Shown: in pieces, positions 16,576 through 25,885 of the stretch
How the letters are laid out: each line of letters begins with the position of its first letter
Numbering within the stretch: position 1 is the first letter of the stretch
DNA from: a bacterium
GTDB taxonomy: Bacteria > Chloroflexota > Dormibacteria > Dormibacterales > Dormibacteraceae
Length of the DNA: 64,000 bases
Reading direction: 5' to 3'
NCBI GenBank assembly: GCA_004299235.1
Contig: SCQL01000009.1
Span: 1-64,000 of the forward strand
Notes under the pieces: generated by a model
Database searches by the model: none
What the model was told of the DNA's origin: nothing
What the model saw: only the letters and a program-made list of their open reading frames with translations
Translations under genes and position numbers: made by a program

Positions 16576-19014
16576 ATGAGGTATTTCTTACTGGCACTCC
16601 TGACCGCAACCGTGTTCTCTGGGAATTTCCCCGGGACCGCTGCCGCGTCCTCCACGCCCTCACCGAGCCCCGACGCGGTCCGCCCGCTGATCACCCAGCA
16701 GGCGGCCAAGCAGGTGGCGACGACCAATGGAGGCTCCCTTCAGCCCTTCACCGCAACCGCGCCTCAAGCTGCCGTCGGAGGAGCGGGGGGGCCGATGCGC
16801 GAGATCTTCGGATTTGCGCTGGCGAGCAGCCTCAGCGATCCTACGATCGGCTATCCGACCTGGGATTTCTCCCTCCTGAGCACGGTTGCATTCTTTGGCC
16901 TGCACGTCCAGGACGACGGCACCTTCGCCGCGGACTCGGGTGACGCTGTCTGGAACTCCAGCCAGCTGTCCGGCCTTGTGAGCACCGCGCACTCGCACGG
17001 AACCAAGGTGGTTCTGACCATCATCTTGCAGGACTTCAGCGCGGGCACACCGCACATGTGCGCCGGCCTGGCGCACTACGCGACAACAGTCACCAACACA
17101 GTCAGCGAGGTGAGGGCCAAGGGTGTCGACGGCGTCAACGTCGACTACGAGGGGCTCAATGGGAGTTGCGGCACCACCGACTCATCGTGGGCTCGCCACA
17201 CCCTCACGGCTTTTGTGGCGAGTCTTCGGGCGGCGCTGCCGGGCGGGTCGTACCTGTCAGTCGACACCTATGCCAGCTCGGCCGCTGACCCGATTGGCTT
17301 TTTCGACGTCCAGGGTTTGGCCCCCAGCGTGGACTCATTTTTCGTGATGGCCTACGACCTCGAGTATTCGAACTACGGCCGTCCGCCAACCAGCTGTAGC
17401 AGCTTCTGCCTCGGACCAACGGCCCCGCTGGGTGGTTACTACTACAACGACACCACCGTCGCCGGCCAGTACATCGCCGCCGTGCCGGCATCGAAGGTGA
17501 TCCTCGGCGTGCCGTATTACGGCCGCAAGGCGTGCGTCGCGGCCGCCACGCCTAACGCATATCCGACCAGCGCGGTCGTGGCAGATACCTATCTCGATGC
17601 GGCGGGCGAAGCCGGCTCCAACCTGGTCCAACCTGGCACCTTCGTGACACATCGCGACGCCAACGACACGGGAGGCCAGGAGCGCTGGGACACGTGGTTC
17701 AACACGTCGATGAACTGCACAAGGGAGCTGTACTGGGACGACGCGGTGTCGCTGTCGCACAAATACGCGTTGATCAATTCCGACAACCTCCGCGGCGTCG
17801 GGATCTGGAATTTGAACTACGGAGGCGGTGCTCCGGAACTGTGGTCGGCGCTGAGCACCTACTTCGCCTGCCCGGTTTCGATCAACCTGCCGGCCACGGA
17901 AAGCACCACCCGGTTCAGCGTGCCGCTCTCGGCGGGCAGCTGCTCGGTCGCCTACTTCGACATCCAGCAGTACGACGGCACGATCAACGAGGGCTGGTTT
18001 GGGATGCCTTCGGTGGGGGCTTCGGGCGGCTCGTCCGGGAACGCGTCGGCCGAGGGCTTCCAGGGCCATACGTATACGTTCATGGCTCGCGCTCACTCGA
18101 GCGGAGGATTGGTCACCTCCTGGGCCCAGGCCAGCACGCAGGTCTCGCCGACGGCCACCAAGGCGCACGCCTGGAGTGGTCTGTACACGCTCGACGGATA
18201 TGGCGGAATCCATCTCGCCGACAGCCCGCCGCTGGACAATTCTCCCTACTGGCCGTGGCCGGCGGCACGAGCCGTCAAGGCGGCGCCGGGGCCCAACGCA
18301 CCCCAGGCTGGATTTGTCCTGGACGCCTTTGGCGGACTTCACCCGTACGGCGGACCGGCGCTCCAGGTCGGCCAGGTGCCGTATTACCCCAATCAGGACA
18401 TTGCGCGCGACTTCGTATTTCTACCCAACGCCAGCGGAGGGTACGAGCTCGACGGCTACGGGGGCATCCATCCTTTCTCGATCGGCTCCAACCCGATGCC
18501 GCCCGTGCCTGCAGCATTCCCCTACTTCGCAGGGAGGGACATCGCGAAGAAGATCACCTTGCTGGCGGATGGCAGCGGCGGTTATGTACTGGACGCCTAC
18601 GGCGGGTTGCATCCCTGGGCGGTGGCGGGCAGGCCGCTGCCGATAAGCCCCGCCGCTTATGGCTACTGGCCGAACCGGGACATCGCGCGCGACGTCTGGC
18701 TCGCGCCCGACTCCACCGCGACCTCTGTTCATGGCTACGTGCTGGACGCCTATGGCGGGTTTCATCCATTCTGGAGCGGAGCGGCGGCGGCCCCGGCGGC
18801 GATGGCAGCCTATGGGTACTGGCCGGGCCAGGACATCGCGCGAGGGATGTGGTTCGTGCCCAGCTCAACGGCGAATACCGCGACGGGCTACACGCTGGAT
18901 GCATACGGTGGGATTCATCCCTTCGCGGCGGGCAGCCAGCCGCTGCCGGCCGTGATCGGCCAGTACGGATACTGGCCGGGAAGAGACATCGCACGCGCGC
19001 TGTGGGGGGCTTAG
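16576..19014 (+). CDS. secreted GH18-like glycosidase with C-terminal six-repeat LDxYGGxHPF domain
   Basis: 812 residues. A signal peptide (about 1-24) is followed by a Ser/Pro linker. The GH18 TIM barrel spans about 75-435: motif DGVNVDYE (185-192) keeps the Asp (190) and the proton-donor Glu (192) of D-x-x-D-x-D-x-E and has Asn in the second position, as in YaaH-like spore GH18 enzymes. Further GH18 marks are FFVMAYD, KVILGVPYYGR and GVGIWNLNYGGG. Residues about 435-535 look like an Fn3-like spacer, and 535-812 are six repeats starting LDGYGGIHLADS. GH18 members cleave beta-1,4 GlcNAc linkages in chitin, peptidoglycan or amino-sugar EPS; the substrate here is not known. It probably acts outside the cell, with the repeat domain holding it to a glycan or surface. 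A paralogue follows 45 bp downstream. Confidence 0.85.
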   Translation: MRYFLLALLTATVFSGNFPGTAAASSTPSPSPDAVRPLITQQAAKQVATTNGGSLQPFTATAPQAAVGGAGGPMREIFGFALASSLSDPTIGYPTWDFSLLSTVAFFGLHVQDDGTFAADSGDAVWNSSQLSGLVSTAHSHGTKVVLTIILQDFSAGTPHMCAGLAHYATTVTNTVSEVRAKGVDGVNVDYEGLNGSCGTTDSSWARHTLTAFVASLRAALPGGSYLSVDTYASSAADPIGFFDVQGLAPSVDSFFVMAYDLEYSNYGRPPTSCSSFCLGPTAPLGGYYYNDTTVAGQYIAAVPASKVILGVPYYGRKACVAAATPNAYPTSAVVADTYLDAAGEAGSNLVQPGTFVTHRDANDTGGQERWDTWFNTSMNCTRELYWDDAVSLSHKYALINSDNLRGVGIWNLNYGGGAPELWSALSTYFACPVSINLPATESTTRFSVPLSAGSCSVAYFDIQQYDGTINEGWFGMPSVGASGGSSGNASAEGFQGHTYTFMARAHSSGGLVTSWAQASTQVSPTATKAHAWSGLYTLDGYGGIHLADSPPLDNSPYWPWPAARAVKAAPGPNAPQAGFVLDAFGGLHPYGGPALQVGQVPYYPNQDIARDFVFLPNASGGYELDGYGGIHPFSIGSNPMPPVPAAFPYFAGRDIAKKITLLADGSGGYVLDAYGGLHPWAVAGRPLPISPAAYGYWPNRDIARDVWLAPDSTATSVHGYVLDAYGGFHPFWSGAAAAPAAMAAYGYWPGQDIARGMWFVPSSTANTATGYTLDAYGGIHPFAAGSQPLPAVIGQYGYWPGRDIARALWGA

Positions 19015-19059
19015 AGAATAGGGGTCGAACAGGGGCGCTGCAGGGTATCCTGTGCCGGA

Positions 19060-21525
19060 GTGCCCGGCCGTTCCCTGGTGTTCCGGTTGTGCCACGTGTC
19101 GCTTGCGGTGCTGGTATTGGGCAGTGCGCCGCTGGCGCTGTCACCGCAACCGGTCCATGCGGCTCCCGTTCACACTAACCGTCTCAATCAGCTGGGCCCG
19201 CGCATCATGGACGAAGCCGCGAACCTGGCGGCGCTGCCGGCATCGCAAGTGCCCTTCACGCCGGCACATAGGGTGGTGGTGCGTCCGCTGACTGGGGTCA
19301 GACCGGGTCCGCAACGGGAAGTCTTCGGGTTCGTGAACGCAAGCAACATCGGCGATCCGAACGTCGGCTACACGCAGTGGAATTTCAGGCTGCTCACCAC
19401 CGTGGCTTTTTTTGGACTGCACGTGAACAGCGGCGACGGCAACCTCGTGACAACCGACACTGCTTGGGCTGCCTTTCACTCGGCGGCGATGGGCAACCTC
19501 GTGAACACCGCCCATGCGAACGGCGTGCGCGTGATCGTCTCGTTGAACCTGCACGACTTCAGCACCAGCCCGACCAACCAGGTCTGCCAGGGGCTCATCG
19601 CCGCCAACGCGCAGAACACGATCAATCAGGCGATTGCGCAAATGAACGCTGCCGGCATCGACGGCATCAACGTCAACTACGAGGCGACGAACACAACGTG
19701 CGCCGATGGACAGGCCAGTCGAGATGAGCTGACCGCCTTCGTCAAGAATTTCCGGGCGGCGATGCCAGCCGGCAGTTACCTGGCCATCGACACGTTCTCC
19801 GGATCCGCAGAGGACAACCTCGAGTTCTTCAACATCACCGGCCTCGCACCTTATGTCGATTCCTTTTTCGTCATGGCATACGACATGGACTACGCCAACG
19901 CCTCGGAAGCCCCGCTCTACTGCAGCTCGTACTGCTTCAACCCGATTTCCCCGCTGAATACCTACCGGTTCAACGTCTCGAAGTCGATCGCTCAGTACAC
20001 GGCGCTGGTTCCGGCCAGCAAGGTCATCCTCGGGCAGCCGTACTACGGGCGTCGAGGCTGCGTCCCTTCACTCAGCTCGGCCCATCAGTATCCGATTCCC
20101 AACACCAATTTCGTCACGACGACATATTTGTTCGCATCGACCATTCCGAGCCAGACCGGGGTCTCCAGCTTCTCGGCCCATCGCGACCCCGGAGACGGAG
20201 TGAGCAAGTGGGACACGTGGTACGACTCCGACTGGAGCTGCAACCGGGAGCAGTACTACGACGACACCTTCTCACTGGCTGCCAAGTACGACCTCATCAA
20301 CCGCAGCAACCTCGGTGGTGTGGGGCTCTTCACGCTCGACTATGGGGGCGGGGCGGCGGAGCTGTGGTCGCTGCTGGCGACGTACTTCTCCTGCCCGGTT
20401 TCGTTCAGCCTGCCGGCCACCGAGAGCACCACCCAGTTCAGCGTCCAGCTCTCGGCCGGCAGCTGCTCGGTCGCCTACTACGACGTCGACCAGTTCGACA
20501 TCACGCTCGGCGAAGGCCTGTTTGGTCTGGCACCGGTAGGGTCCTCGGGAAACGCCATCGTGGAGGGCTACCAGGGCCACAGCTATCAGATTCTTGCCCG
20601 TTCCCACTCGACCGGGGGCGTGGTGAGTGCGTGGGTGGCGGCCAGCACCCAGGTGTCCCCGACAGCCACCAAGTCCCACGCCTGGAGTGGTCTGTACACG
20701 CTCGACGGATATGGCGGGATCCACCTCGCCGACAGCCCGCCGCTGGACAACGCTCCCTACTGGCCGTGGCCGGCGGCGCGGGCGGTCAAGGCGGCCCCGG
20801 GGCCCAACGCGCCTCAGGGTGGGCTCATCCTGGACGCTTTTGGCGGCCTGCATCCATACGGTGGCCCGGCGTTGCAGGTTGGAGTGGAGCCGTATTACCC
20901 CAACCAGGACGTCGCCCGCGACTTCGTTTTCCTGCCCGACGCCAGCGGCGGCTATGAGCTCGACGGCTACGGGGGCATCCATCCCTTCTCGATCGGGTCG
21001 AATCCGATGCCGCCCCTGCCGGCTCAGTTCCCTTACTTCCCCGGTCAGGATGTGGCCAAGAAGATCACCTTGCTGGCGGACGCGTCCGGCGGTTATGTGC
21101 TCGACAGCTACGGCGGCATCCACCCCTGGGCTGTGGCGGGCAAGCCCCTGCCGGTCGCGATCTCGCAGCACGGTTACTGGGCGGGGGCAAACGTGGCGCG
21201 CGACATCTGGCTGGATCCGGCGGCGACCTCAGCTTCGGCCAGCGGCTACGTGCTCGACCTGTACGGCGGCCTTCACCCGTTCTGGGGCGGCACGGCTTCA
21301 GCGCCGGCCCCGGTTGCCGCCTACGGATACTGGGCGGGCCAGGACATCGCGCGGGCTGTCTGGCTGCTGCCCGGCTCTACGCCCAACACGGCGGCCGGCT
21401 ACACCCTGGACGCGTATGGCGGCATTCATCCGTTCGCGGCGGGCGGCCAGGCGCTGCCGGCCGGCATCAGCCAGTACGGCTACTGGCCGGGCAGGGACGT
21501 CGCCAGGGCCTTGTGGGGCGCGTAG
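19060..21525 (+). CDS. secreted GH18-like protein with six-repeat domain, catalytic Asp replaced
   Basis: 821 residues, GTG start, signal peptide to about residue 36. It is a paralogue of the preceding gene with the same order: GH18-like barrel (about 95-450), Fn3-like spacer, six LDxYGGxHPF repeats (about 545-821). The catalytic motif is DGINVNYE (201-208): Glu208 is kept, but the Asp two residues before it, which assists the acetamido group in GH18 catalysis, is Asn. FFVMAYD, KVILGQPYYGR and GVGLFTLDYGGG are present. Activity may be weak or absent, leaving a glycan-binding role. DNA identity with the upstream copy is much higher over the repeat domain than over the barrel. The 45 bp gap suggests co-transcription. 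Confidence 0.82.
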   Translation: MPGRSLVFRLCHVSLAVLVLGSAPLALSPQPVHAAPVHTNRLNQLGPRIMDEAANLAALPASQVPFTPAHRVVVRPLTGVRPGPQREVFGFVNASNIGDPNVGYTQWNFRLLTTVAFFGLHVNSGDGNLVTTDTAWAAFHSAAMGNLVNTAHANGVRVIVSLNLHDFSTSPTNQVCQGLIAANAQNTINQAIAQMNAAGIDGINVNYEATNTTCADGQASRDELTAFVKNFRAAMPAGSYLAIDTFSGSAEDNLEFFNITGLAPYVDSFFVMAYDMDYANASEAPLYCSSYCFNPISPLNTYRFNVSKSIAQYTALVPASKVILGQPYYGRRGCVPSLSSAHQYPIPNTNFVTTTYLFASTIPSQTGVSSFSAHRDPGDGVSKWDTWYDSDWSCNREQYYDDTFSLAAKYDLINRSNLGGVGLFTLDYGGGAAELWSLLATYFSCPVSFSLPATESTTQFSVQLSAGSCSVAYYDVDQFDITLGEGLFGLAPVGSSGNAIVEGYQGHSYQILARSHSTGGVVSAWVAASTQVSPTATKSHAWSGLYTLDGYGGIHLADSPPLDNAPYWPWPAARAVKAAPGPNAPQGGLILDAFGGLHPYGGPALQVGVEPYYPNQDVARDFVFLPDASGGYELDGYGGIHPFSIGSNPMPPLPAQFPYFPGQDVAKKITLLADASGGYVLDSYGGIHPWAVAGKPLPVAISQHGYWAGANVARDIWLDPAATSASASGYVLDLYGGLHPFWGGTASAPAPVAAYGYWAGQDIARAVWLLPGSTPNTAAGYTLDAYGGIHPFAAGGQALPAGISQYGYWPGRDVARALWGA

Positions 21526-21552
21526 GAATCCTTCGACAGGCGGCTGGGCCCA

Positions 21553-22710
21553 TCAGGCGCCGCCGTGGACGATGAGATGCTCGAGACCGAACACCACCGG
21601 AAGCACGAGCCAGTAGACCATCGGGGCCAGCCAGAGCGCTGCTGTGCCCCACAGCAAGGGCTTCGCCGGCCGGGGGATGTAAGGCACGGCAAGGGCGGCG
21701 GCCAGGGCGATCGGCACCGTGACCCTGCCTGAGGACGAGATGTCGGCGAAGCTCGGGTTGGCCAGGAAGGCCATGTACAAGAGAGTGTTGGCCAGCAGCG
21801 CCCAGATCTCCAGCCTGCGCACGCCGGCCGCCAGAGCCAGGATCGCCGCGGCCAGGAGCAGGAACCCGGGGATGACCACCGTCCGCAGCTGCTCCTGCTC
21901 GATCTCGTGCCGGATGAGGTAGTAGACGCCGCCAAACGGCACCGGGGAGAGCACGCCCTCGAGCCCGAGCGAGCCCATCGAGACGAGCAGGAAGGCTTTC
22001 CAGACCAGCAGCGGCCCGGCGGCAAACGCGACAAACACCAGGAACCGCTTCCAGTTGGTCGCCGTCCTCGCTCGCGGGCTGCCGCCTCCGGCCAGCAGGA
22101 TGCCGAGGGCCCAGATGCCGGCGAAGACAAGCGTGGTCTCGCGCGTCAGCGCGGCCAGGGCGAAGCAGGCCGCGGACAGGACGAGCCGGTAACGCGGTCC
22201 GTAGTCGAAGAGGTAGATGGCGACGATCGCCAGCGAGTAGGCCATGGCCTCGCTGGTGTCGCGCTGGAGGGTGATGAAGATTCCCGGGTAGAAGCCGTAG
22301 ACGAGGGCGAACCACGCTGAGACACCGCGCCGCCGCAGCCAGGCGCCGAGGACCAGAGTTCCGAGGGCGATCATCGCGAGGTTGACCGCGATCAACGTGT
22401 AGGGGACCAGGTTCGGATCGTGATTGCCGAGCGCGCCGGCCACCAGCGGGTAGAGGATCCGCGTGTAGCGGTAAGGCGGGTAGTCGACATAGTCGCGCGC
22501 GTGGACGGGGTCGAGCGCGATGAAGTACATGAACTGCCCGTCGTAGCCGATCGTCCCGTCGAAGGGGCCGGAATAGCTGCTGATGACCGCGCTCGCATGG
22601 CTTCGCTCGACGAAGGAGCGGCCGGCGTGAATGAAGTCCTGGGCGGGTGAATTGGCCAGGGTGAGCAGGGTCCAGGCGACGTAGAAGAAGGTGATCGCGA
22701 GCCCGACCAC
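21553..22710 (-). CDS. polytopic membrane protein, GT-C-like (cell-surface glycopolymer formation type)
   Basis: 385 residues with about 9-10 helices. After helix 1 an outer loop has GYDGQFMYFIALDP and YPPYRYTRILYP. The GYDGQF-Y...DP and Y-x-RYxRILYP pattern is the hallmark of a group of membrane proteins tied to surface glycopolymer formation (AZOBR_p60025-like), by memory. The Asp in GYDGQ sits where GT-C enzymes keep a catalytic acid. It would transfer a sugar from a polyprenyl donor outside the membrane. Start GTG 22710: the frame stays open upstream for about 35 codons but offers no ATG/GTG/TTG. It is convergent with the GH18 gene and is the last gene of a leftward set beginning near 27382. 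Confidence 0.78.
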   Translation of the reverse strand: MVGLAITFFYVAWTLLTLANSPAQDFIHAGRSFVERSHASAVISSYSGPFDGTIGYDGQFMYFIALDPVHARDYVDYPPYRYTRILYPLVAGALGNHDPNLVPYTLIAVNLAMIALGTLVLGAWLRRRGVSAWFALVYGFYPGIFITLQRDTSEAMAYSLAIVAIYLFDYGPRYRLVLSAACFALAALTRETTLVFAGIWALGILLAGGGSPRARTATNWKRFLVFVAFAAGPLLVWKAFLLVSMGSLGLEGVLSPVPFGGVYYLIRHEIEQEQLRTVVIPGFLLLAAAILALAAGVRRLEIWALLANTLLYMAFLANPSFADISSSGRVTVPIALAAALAVPYIPRPAKPLLWGTAALWLAPMVYWLVLPVVFGLEHLIVHGGA

Positions 22711-22820
22711 GAGCCACGAGCGGGGCCCGTCGAGGGCGGACCGCAGCCTCGCCAGTTGCCTGGTCTTGGGCTCTATGGCCTTCGCTCGCTGGACCGGATC
22801 AACCCGGCCAGCCTAACAAC

Positions 22821-24035
22821 TCAGCGGCTGCGTGGAACCTTTGTGGAGGCGGCCTCGAGCACAGAGCTGTATGCCGCCTCGATCCTGCCGATCACCTGGC
22901 GCCAGCTGAACCGGCCCTCCACCTCGCCGAGTCCCCTTGCACCCAGCGACGCGGCCAGCATTGGGCTGGACAGCAGGCGCTCGAGGGCGCCCGCCAGCTG
23001 CTCAACCGACCCCGGGTCGACCAATAGACCCGTCTGGCCGTCGGTGATGACCTCGCCCACCGTGGGGATGCGGGCTCCGATCACCGGCTTGGCCTTCGAC
23101 CACGCCTCGAGGTAGACGCGGCCGAACGCCTCGTGGCGGGAGGGCAGGCACACCACGCTCGACGCCTCGATCGCGTCCCACTTCGTCTGCTCATCGACGG
23201 TGCCCAAGACGTGCACCCATGGCGCCTGGCGCCGCGAGAAGAAGCGGGTCGAAAACGGAGTCGCGGGGCCGACGAACGCGAGCTCGGCCTTCACGCCTCT
23301 CGAACGGATCGCGGCGACAGCCTGGAACAGGTCGGCCACGCCCTTGTATTCGAACTGCTGGCCGAGGAAGAGGACCACCTGCCCGGTCGAGCCGCGGAGG
23401 CGAGCGCGGAAGCGAGCGGCGTCGGCGGGGAGCGGGGGATCGGCGGCGCCGCCGATCACGTGGATGCGGTCGCCGCTCACGCCGAGCCGCTGAAGCTCCG
23501 CCGACTCGAACTCCGTGAGCGCGAGGACCGCATCGGCGGCGCGATACACCTCGAGCCAGCCGCCGTACCGGTAGCCGCGCCACTTCGGATGGTGGTGCGC
23601 GGTGAGCACGAAGGGCATGGCACGCTTTCGCGCGACCATCAACGAGGTCTGCGCGAGGAACTCGCGGCCGATCCTGTGGTTGTGGATCAGCGCATGTTCT
23701 GGCTGAACCACTTGCTCCAGGTAAGGAACCATCTGCGCCGCGATCCGCCGAGCCGCCACAGCGGGGTACGCGTAGTAAGACAGCACCCAGGGCAGCATCC
23801 GGGCCCTGGCACTCGAGCTCCAGCCGAGCGTCGTGACCCCGGGCGACGGCTGGGCCAGGTCCCCCGTGAGCCTGAGCGTGGTCCCGAGCAGCCAGTCGGT
23901 GCGGTTGCGCAGCCAAAGGGTGAGGACGTCAGCCTCGAAGGTGGTCAGGCGGGCCGCCAGCTCGGCCACGTGCGCCTGCACGCCGCCGGTGGATGGGGGA
24001 TAGGCGGTCGTGGTCAGCAGGACGCGGGGCTTCAA
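22821..24035 (-). CDS. GT4-family glycosyltransferase
   Basis: 404 residues from TTG 24035, which overlaps the stop of the WecG-type gene (TTGA). The longer frame to 24158 lies inside that gene and reads as low-complexity, so it is rejected. The N-terminus KPRVLLTTTAYPPSTGGVQ has the GT4 glycine loop. The donor domain has VVLFLGQQFEYKGVADL and SRHEAFGRVYLEAWSKAKPVI with the complete E-x7-E. Cytosolic, sugar unknown. Co-translated with the GT26 gene, so it probably acts on the same lipid-linked intermediate. Confidence 0.88.
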   Translation of the reverse strand: MKPRVLLTTTAYPPSTGGVQAHVAELAARLTTFEADVLTLWLRNRTDWLLGTTLRLTGDLAQPSPGVTTLGWSSSARARMLPWVLSYYAYPAVAARRIAAQMVPYLEQVVQPEHALIHNHRIGREFLAQTSLMVARKRAMPFVLTAHHHPKWRGYRYGGWLEVYRAADAVLALTEFESAELQRLGVSGDRIHVIGGAADPPLPADAARFRARLRGSTGQVVLFLGQQFEYKGVADLFQAVAAIRSRGVKAELAFVGPATPFSTRFFSRRQAPWVHVLGTVDEQTKWDAIEASSVVCLPSRHEAFGRVYLEAWSKAKPVIGARIPTVGEVITDGQTGLLVDPGSVEQLAGALERLLSSPMLAASLGARGLGEVEGRFSWRQVIGRIEAAYSSVLEAASTKVPRSR

Positions 24036-24802
24036 GGGTTGAGCTCGTATCTCCGGATGCCCAACCGCTGCAGCGCCAGGGACCAGACGAACCAGGGGTT
24101 GTTGATGAGATAGCGGCGCCACAGCCGCCGGGGCTCGGTCAGCAGGCGGAACAGCCACTCGAGGCCAGAGCGTTGCATCCAGCGGGGAGCCTGGCGGATC
24201 GTTCCGCTGTGAAAGTCGAAGGCGGCGCCGACGCCGATCAGGACTGGCGCCTCCAGGAGCGGACGCATCTTCGCCATCCAGCGCTCCTGCTTCGGCGAGC
24301 TGATGCCGACCCAGACCACGTCGGTTTTAGTGGCGTTGATGGCCGCAGCCGTTTCCGCGGAGGCGAGCTGGTCCAGCGGCGCGAAGGGCGGCTCCAGGGT
24401 GCCGGCGACCTTCAACCCCGGAAAGCGTGCCCGCATGCCGGCCGCCAGCCGCTCGCTGACGCCCGGCCCCCCTCCATAGAGGAAGTGACGGTGGCCGGAC
24501 GTTGTCGATCGCCGAAATTCGGCGAGCATGAGGTCGGGGCCGTAGACGCGGGTGACTCGCGGATCGCGTTCCCTGGCGAGCCAGACCAATGGCATGCCGT
24601 CCGGAGTCACCATGCCGGCGGAGTTGAAGATTCGGCGCAGCTCATCCGAGCGCTGGCACTCCATCACGCCGTGGACGGAACAGACGCAGACATAGGTGCC
24701 GTCGCCGGCTCGGACGGCCCGGTCGATCTCGTCGAGCGCGCGGTCCATGTTGACCAGGCTCACACCGACGCCGAGGACGTTGATTCGCTCCGGCCTGCTC
24801 AC
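24032..24802 (-). CDS. WecG/TagA/CpsF-family glycosyltransferase (GT26)
   Basis: 256 residues from GTG 24802, which overlaps the preceding stop by 4 bp (GTGA). Family marks in order are INVLGVGVSLVNMDRAL, VCVCSVHGVMECQR, AGMVTPDGMPLVW, RVYGPDLM, HFLYGGGPGV, VWVGISSPKQERWM and VLIGVGAAFDFHSGT. GT26 enzymes add ManNAc or ManNAcA to polyprenyl-PP-GlcNAc or transfer related sugars early in repeat-unit assembly. The VGxxxPKQE block is the diagnostic one. Peripheral membrane or cytosolic. A 20-residue upstream extension in frame lies within the neighbouring GT4 gene and is unlikely to be real. Confidence 0.92.
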   Translation of the reverse strand: MSRPERINVLGVGVSLVNMDRALDEIDRAVRAGDGTYVCVCSVHGVMECQRSDELRRIFNSAGMVTPDGMPLVWLARERDPRVTRVYGPDLMLAEFRRSTTSGHRHFLYGGGPGVSERLAAGMRARFPGLKVAGTLEPPFAPLDQLASAETAAAINATKTDVVWVGISSPKQERWMAKMRPLLEAPVLIGVGAAFDFHSGTIRQAPRWMQRSGLEWLFRLLTEPRRLWRRYLINNPWFVWSLALQRLGIRRYELNP

Positions 24803-25872
24803 GAAGGCACGGCAGCCGCCGCAAGCACTTCCTTGTAGACCTCGGTGGTCCGCTGTGCACATTTATCCCAGGTGTACAGCCGGGCTTGCCGCGCGCCCGA
24901 GCTTCGTAACCGGCCGCGCACCTCCGGGCGCGACAACACCGCCTCAAGTGCCTCACCAAGGGCCCTCGGGTCGGTTGGATCGATCAACAACGCGGCGTCG
25001 CCGAGAACTTCGGGCAGCGACCCGCGATCCGAAGCGACGACCGGCGTACCCACGGCCATGGCTTCCAGTGGCGGAAAGCCGAAGCCCTCGTACAGAGATG
25101 GGTACACCACCGCCGAAGCGCTCGCGAAAAGCGAGGGCATCTCGGAGTGTGGCGCCTGTCCGAGCCAGCGAACGCGCGATCGGAGTCCGAGGGCATGCAC
25201 GAGCTTGGAGTAGGAGGGGAAGTCCTCCTCGCGCGCACCGGAGATATCCAGGGTGGTCCGTGCGAGCAAGCTGTCCTGGTTCGCCGCGGCCATGCACCGC
25301 AACACGGAATCGAGGTTCTTGCGACCGATCGGCGCGCCTGGAAAGAGCAGTGTCCCGCCCCCCTCCGTCGGTGGCCGACTCGGGCTGAAGTTGAGGAAGC
25401 GAGAGTCCACGCCGTAAGGTACCGCCACCACACGATCGGGTTTCAGGCCAAATGCCTCGATCACCTCACGGCGGCCGAACTCGCTGCCGGTGATCACGCG
25501 CGCTGCGGCCCGAAGCCGGCGTGGCATGAAGGCGTCGACGTACACACGCCATTCGAGTGGGTGATCGCCGGGGAAGTGCTTCGAAGCTGCGTCGTGGACG
25601 GTGACGACCACCGGGACTTTGATTGCCCAAGGCGTAACGAAGCTGGGGCAATGCAGGATGTCAGGCGGTTTTTCAGCGACCGCCTTGCCCCCGCCTCGGA
25701 CCAGCCAGCGAATGGTGCCGACGAAATTCGATCTCCGGGGGCCGGCGATCACCCATGGAACGGTTTCGTCTCGCTCGCGCAGCGAGGCCAGCAGCGATCG
25801 GGCGTAGGCGCCCGACCCCCCCTGGTTTCGGTTCGCGAAGGTCATGTCGAAGGCCACGGATGTAAGCGGCAT
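24799..25872 (-). CDS. GT4-family glycosyltransferase
   Basis: 357 residues from ATG 25872, 13 bp after the Wzy-like gene; the frame continues to 26010, but that part overlaps the neighbour and looks non-coding. The N-terminus has [21 protein letters not shown], a GT4 acceptor loop. The middle has [15 protein letters not shown]. The donor domain has [19 protein letters not shown] and [20 protein letters not shown] with both Glu residues. Similar to mannosyl/rhamnosyl transferases of the IDAR group. It overlaps the GT26 gene by 4 bp. Confidence 0.88.
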   Translation of the reverse strand: MPLTSVAFDMTFANRNQGGSGAYARSLLASLRERDETVPWVIAGPRRSNFVGTIRWLVRGGGKAVAEKPPDILHCPSFVTPWAIKVPVVVTVHDAASKHFPGDHPLEWRVYVDAFMPRRLRAAARVITGSEFGRREVIEAFGLKPDRVVAVPYGVDSRFLNFSPSRPPTEGGGTLLFPGAPIGRKNLDSVLRCMAAANQDSLLARTTLDISGAREEDFPSYSKLVHALGLRSRVRWLGQAPHSEMPSLFASASAVVYPSLYEGFGFPPLEAMAVGTPVVASDRGSLPEVLGDAALLIDPTDPRALGEALEAVLSRPEVRGRLRSSGARQARLYTWDKCAQRTTEVYKEVLAAAAVPS

Positions 25873-25885
25873 TGCCCAGCGCAGC

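Noticed and set aside
13818-21525. Repeat array as CRISPR or tandem DNA repeat
   Set aside because: The repetition is at protein level with long, uneven units (about 45-50 codons) and diverged DNA; there are no short identical direct repeats with spacers.
24803-24862. 20-residue N-terminal extension of the GT26 protein
   Set aside because: Lies wholly inside the upstream GT4 coding region; GTG 24802 gives the usual family start and a GTGA overlap.
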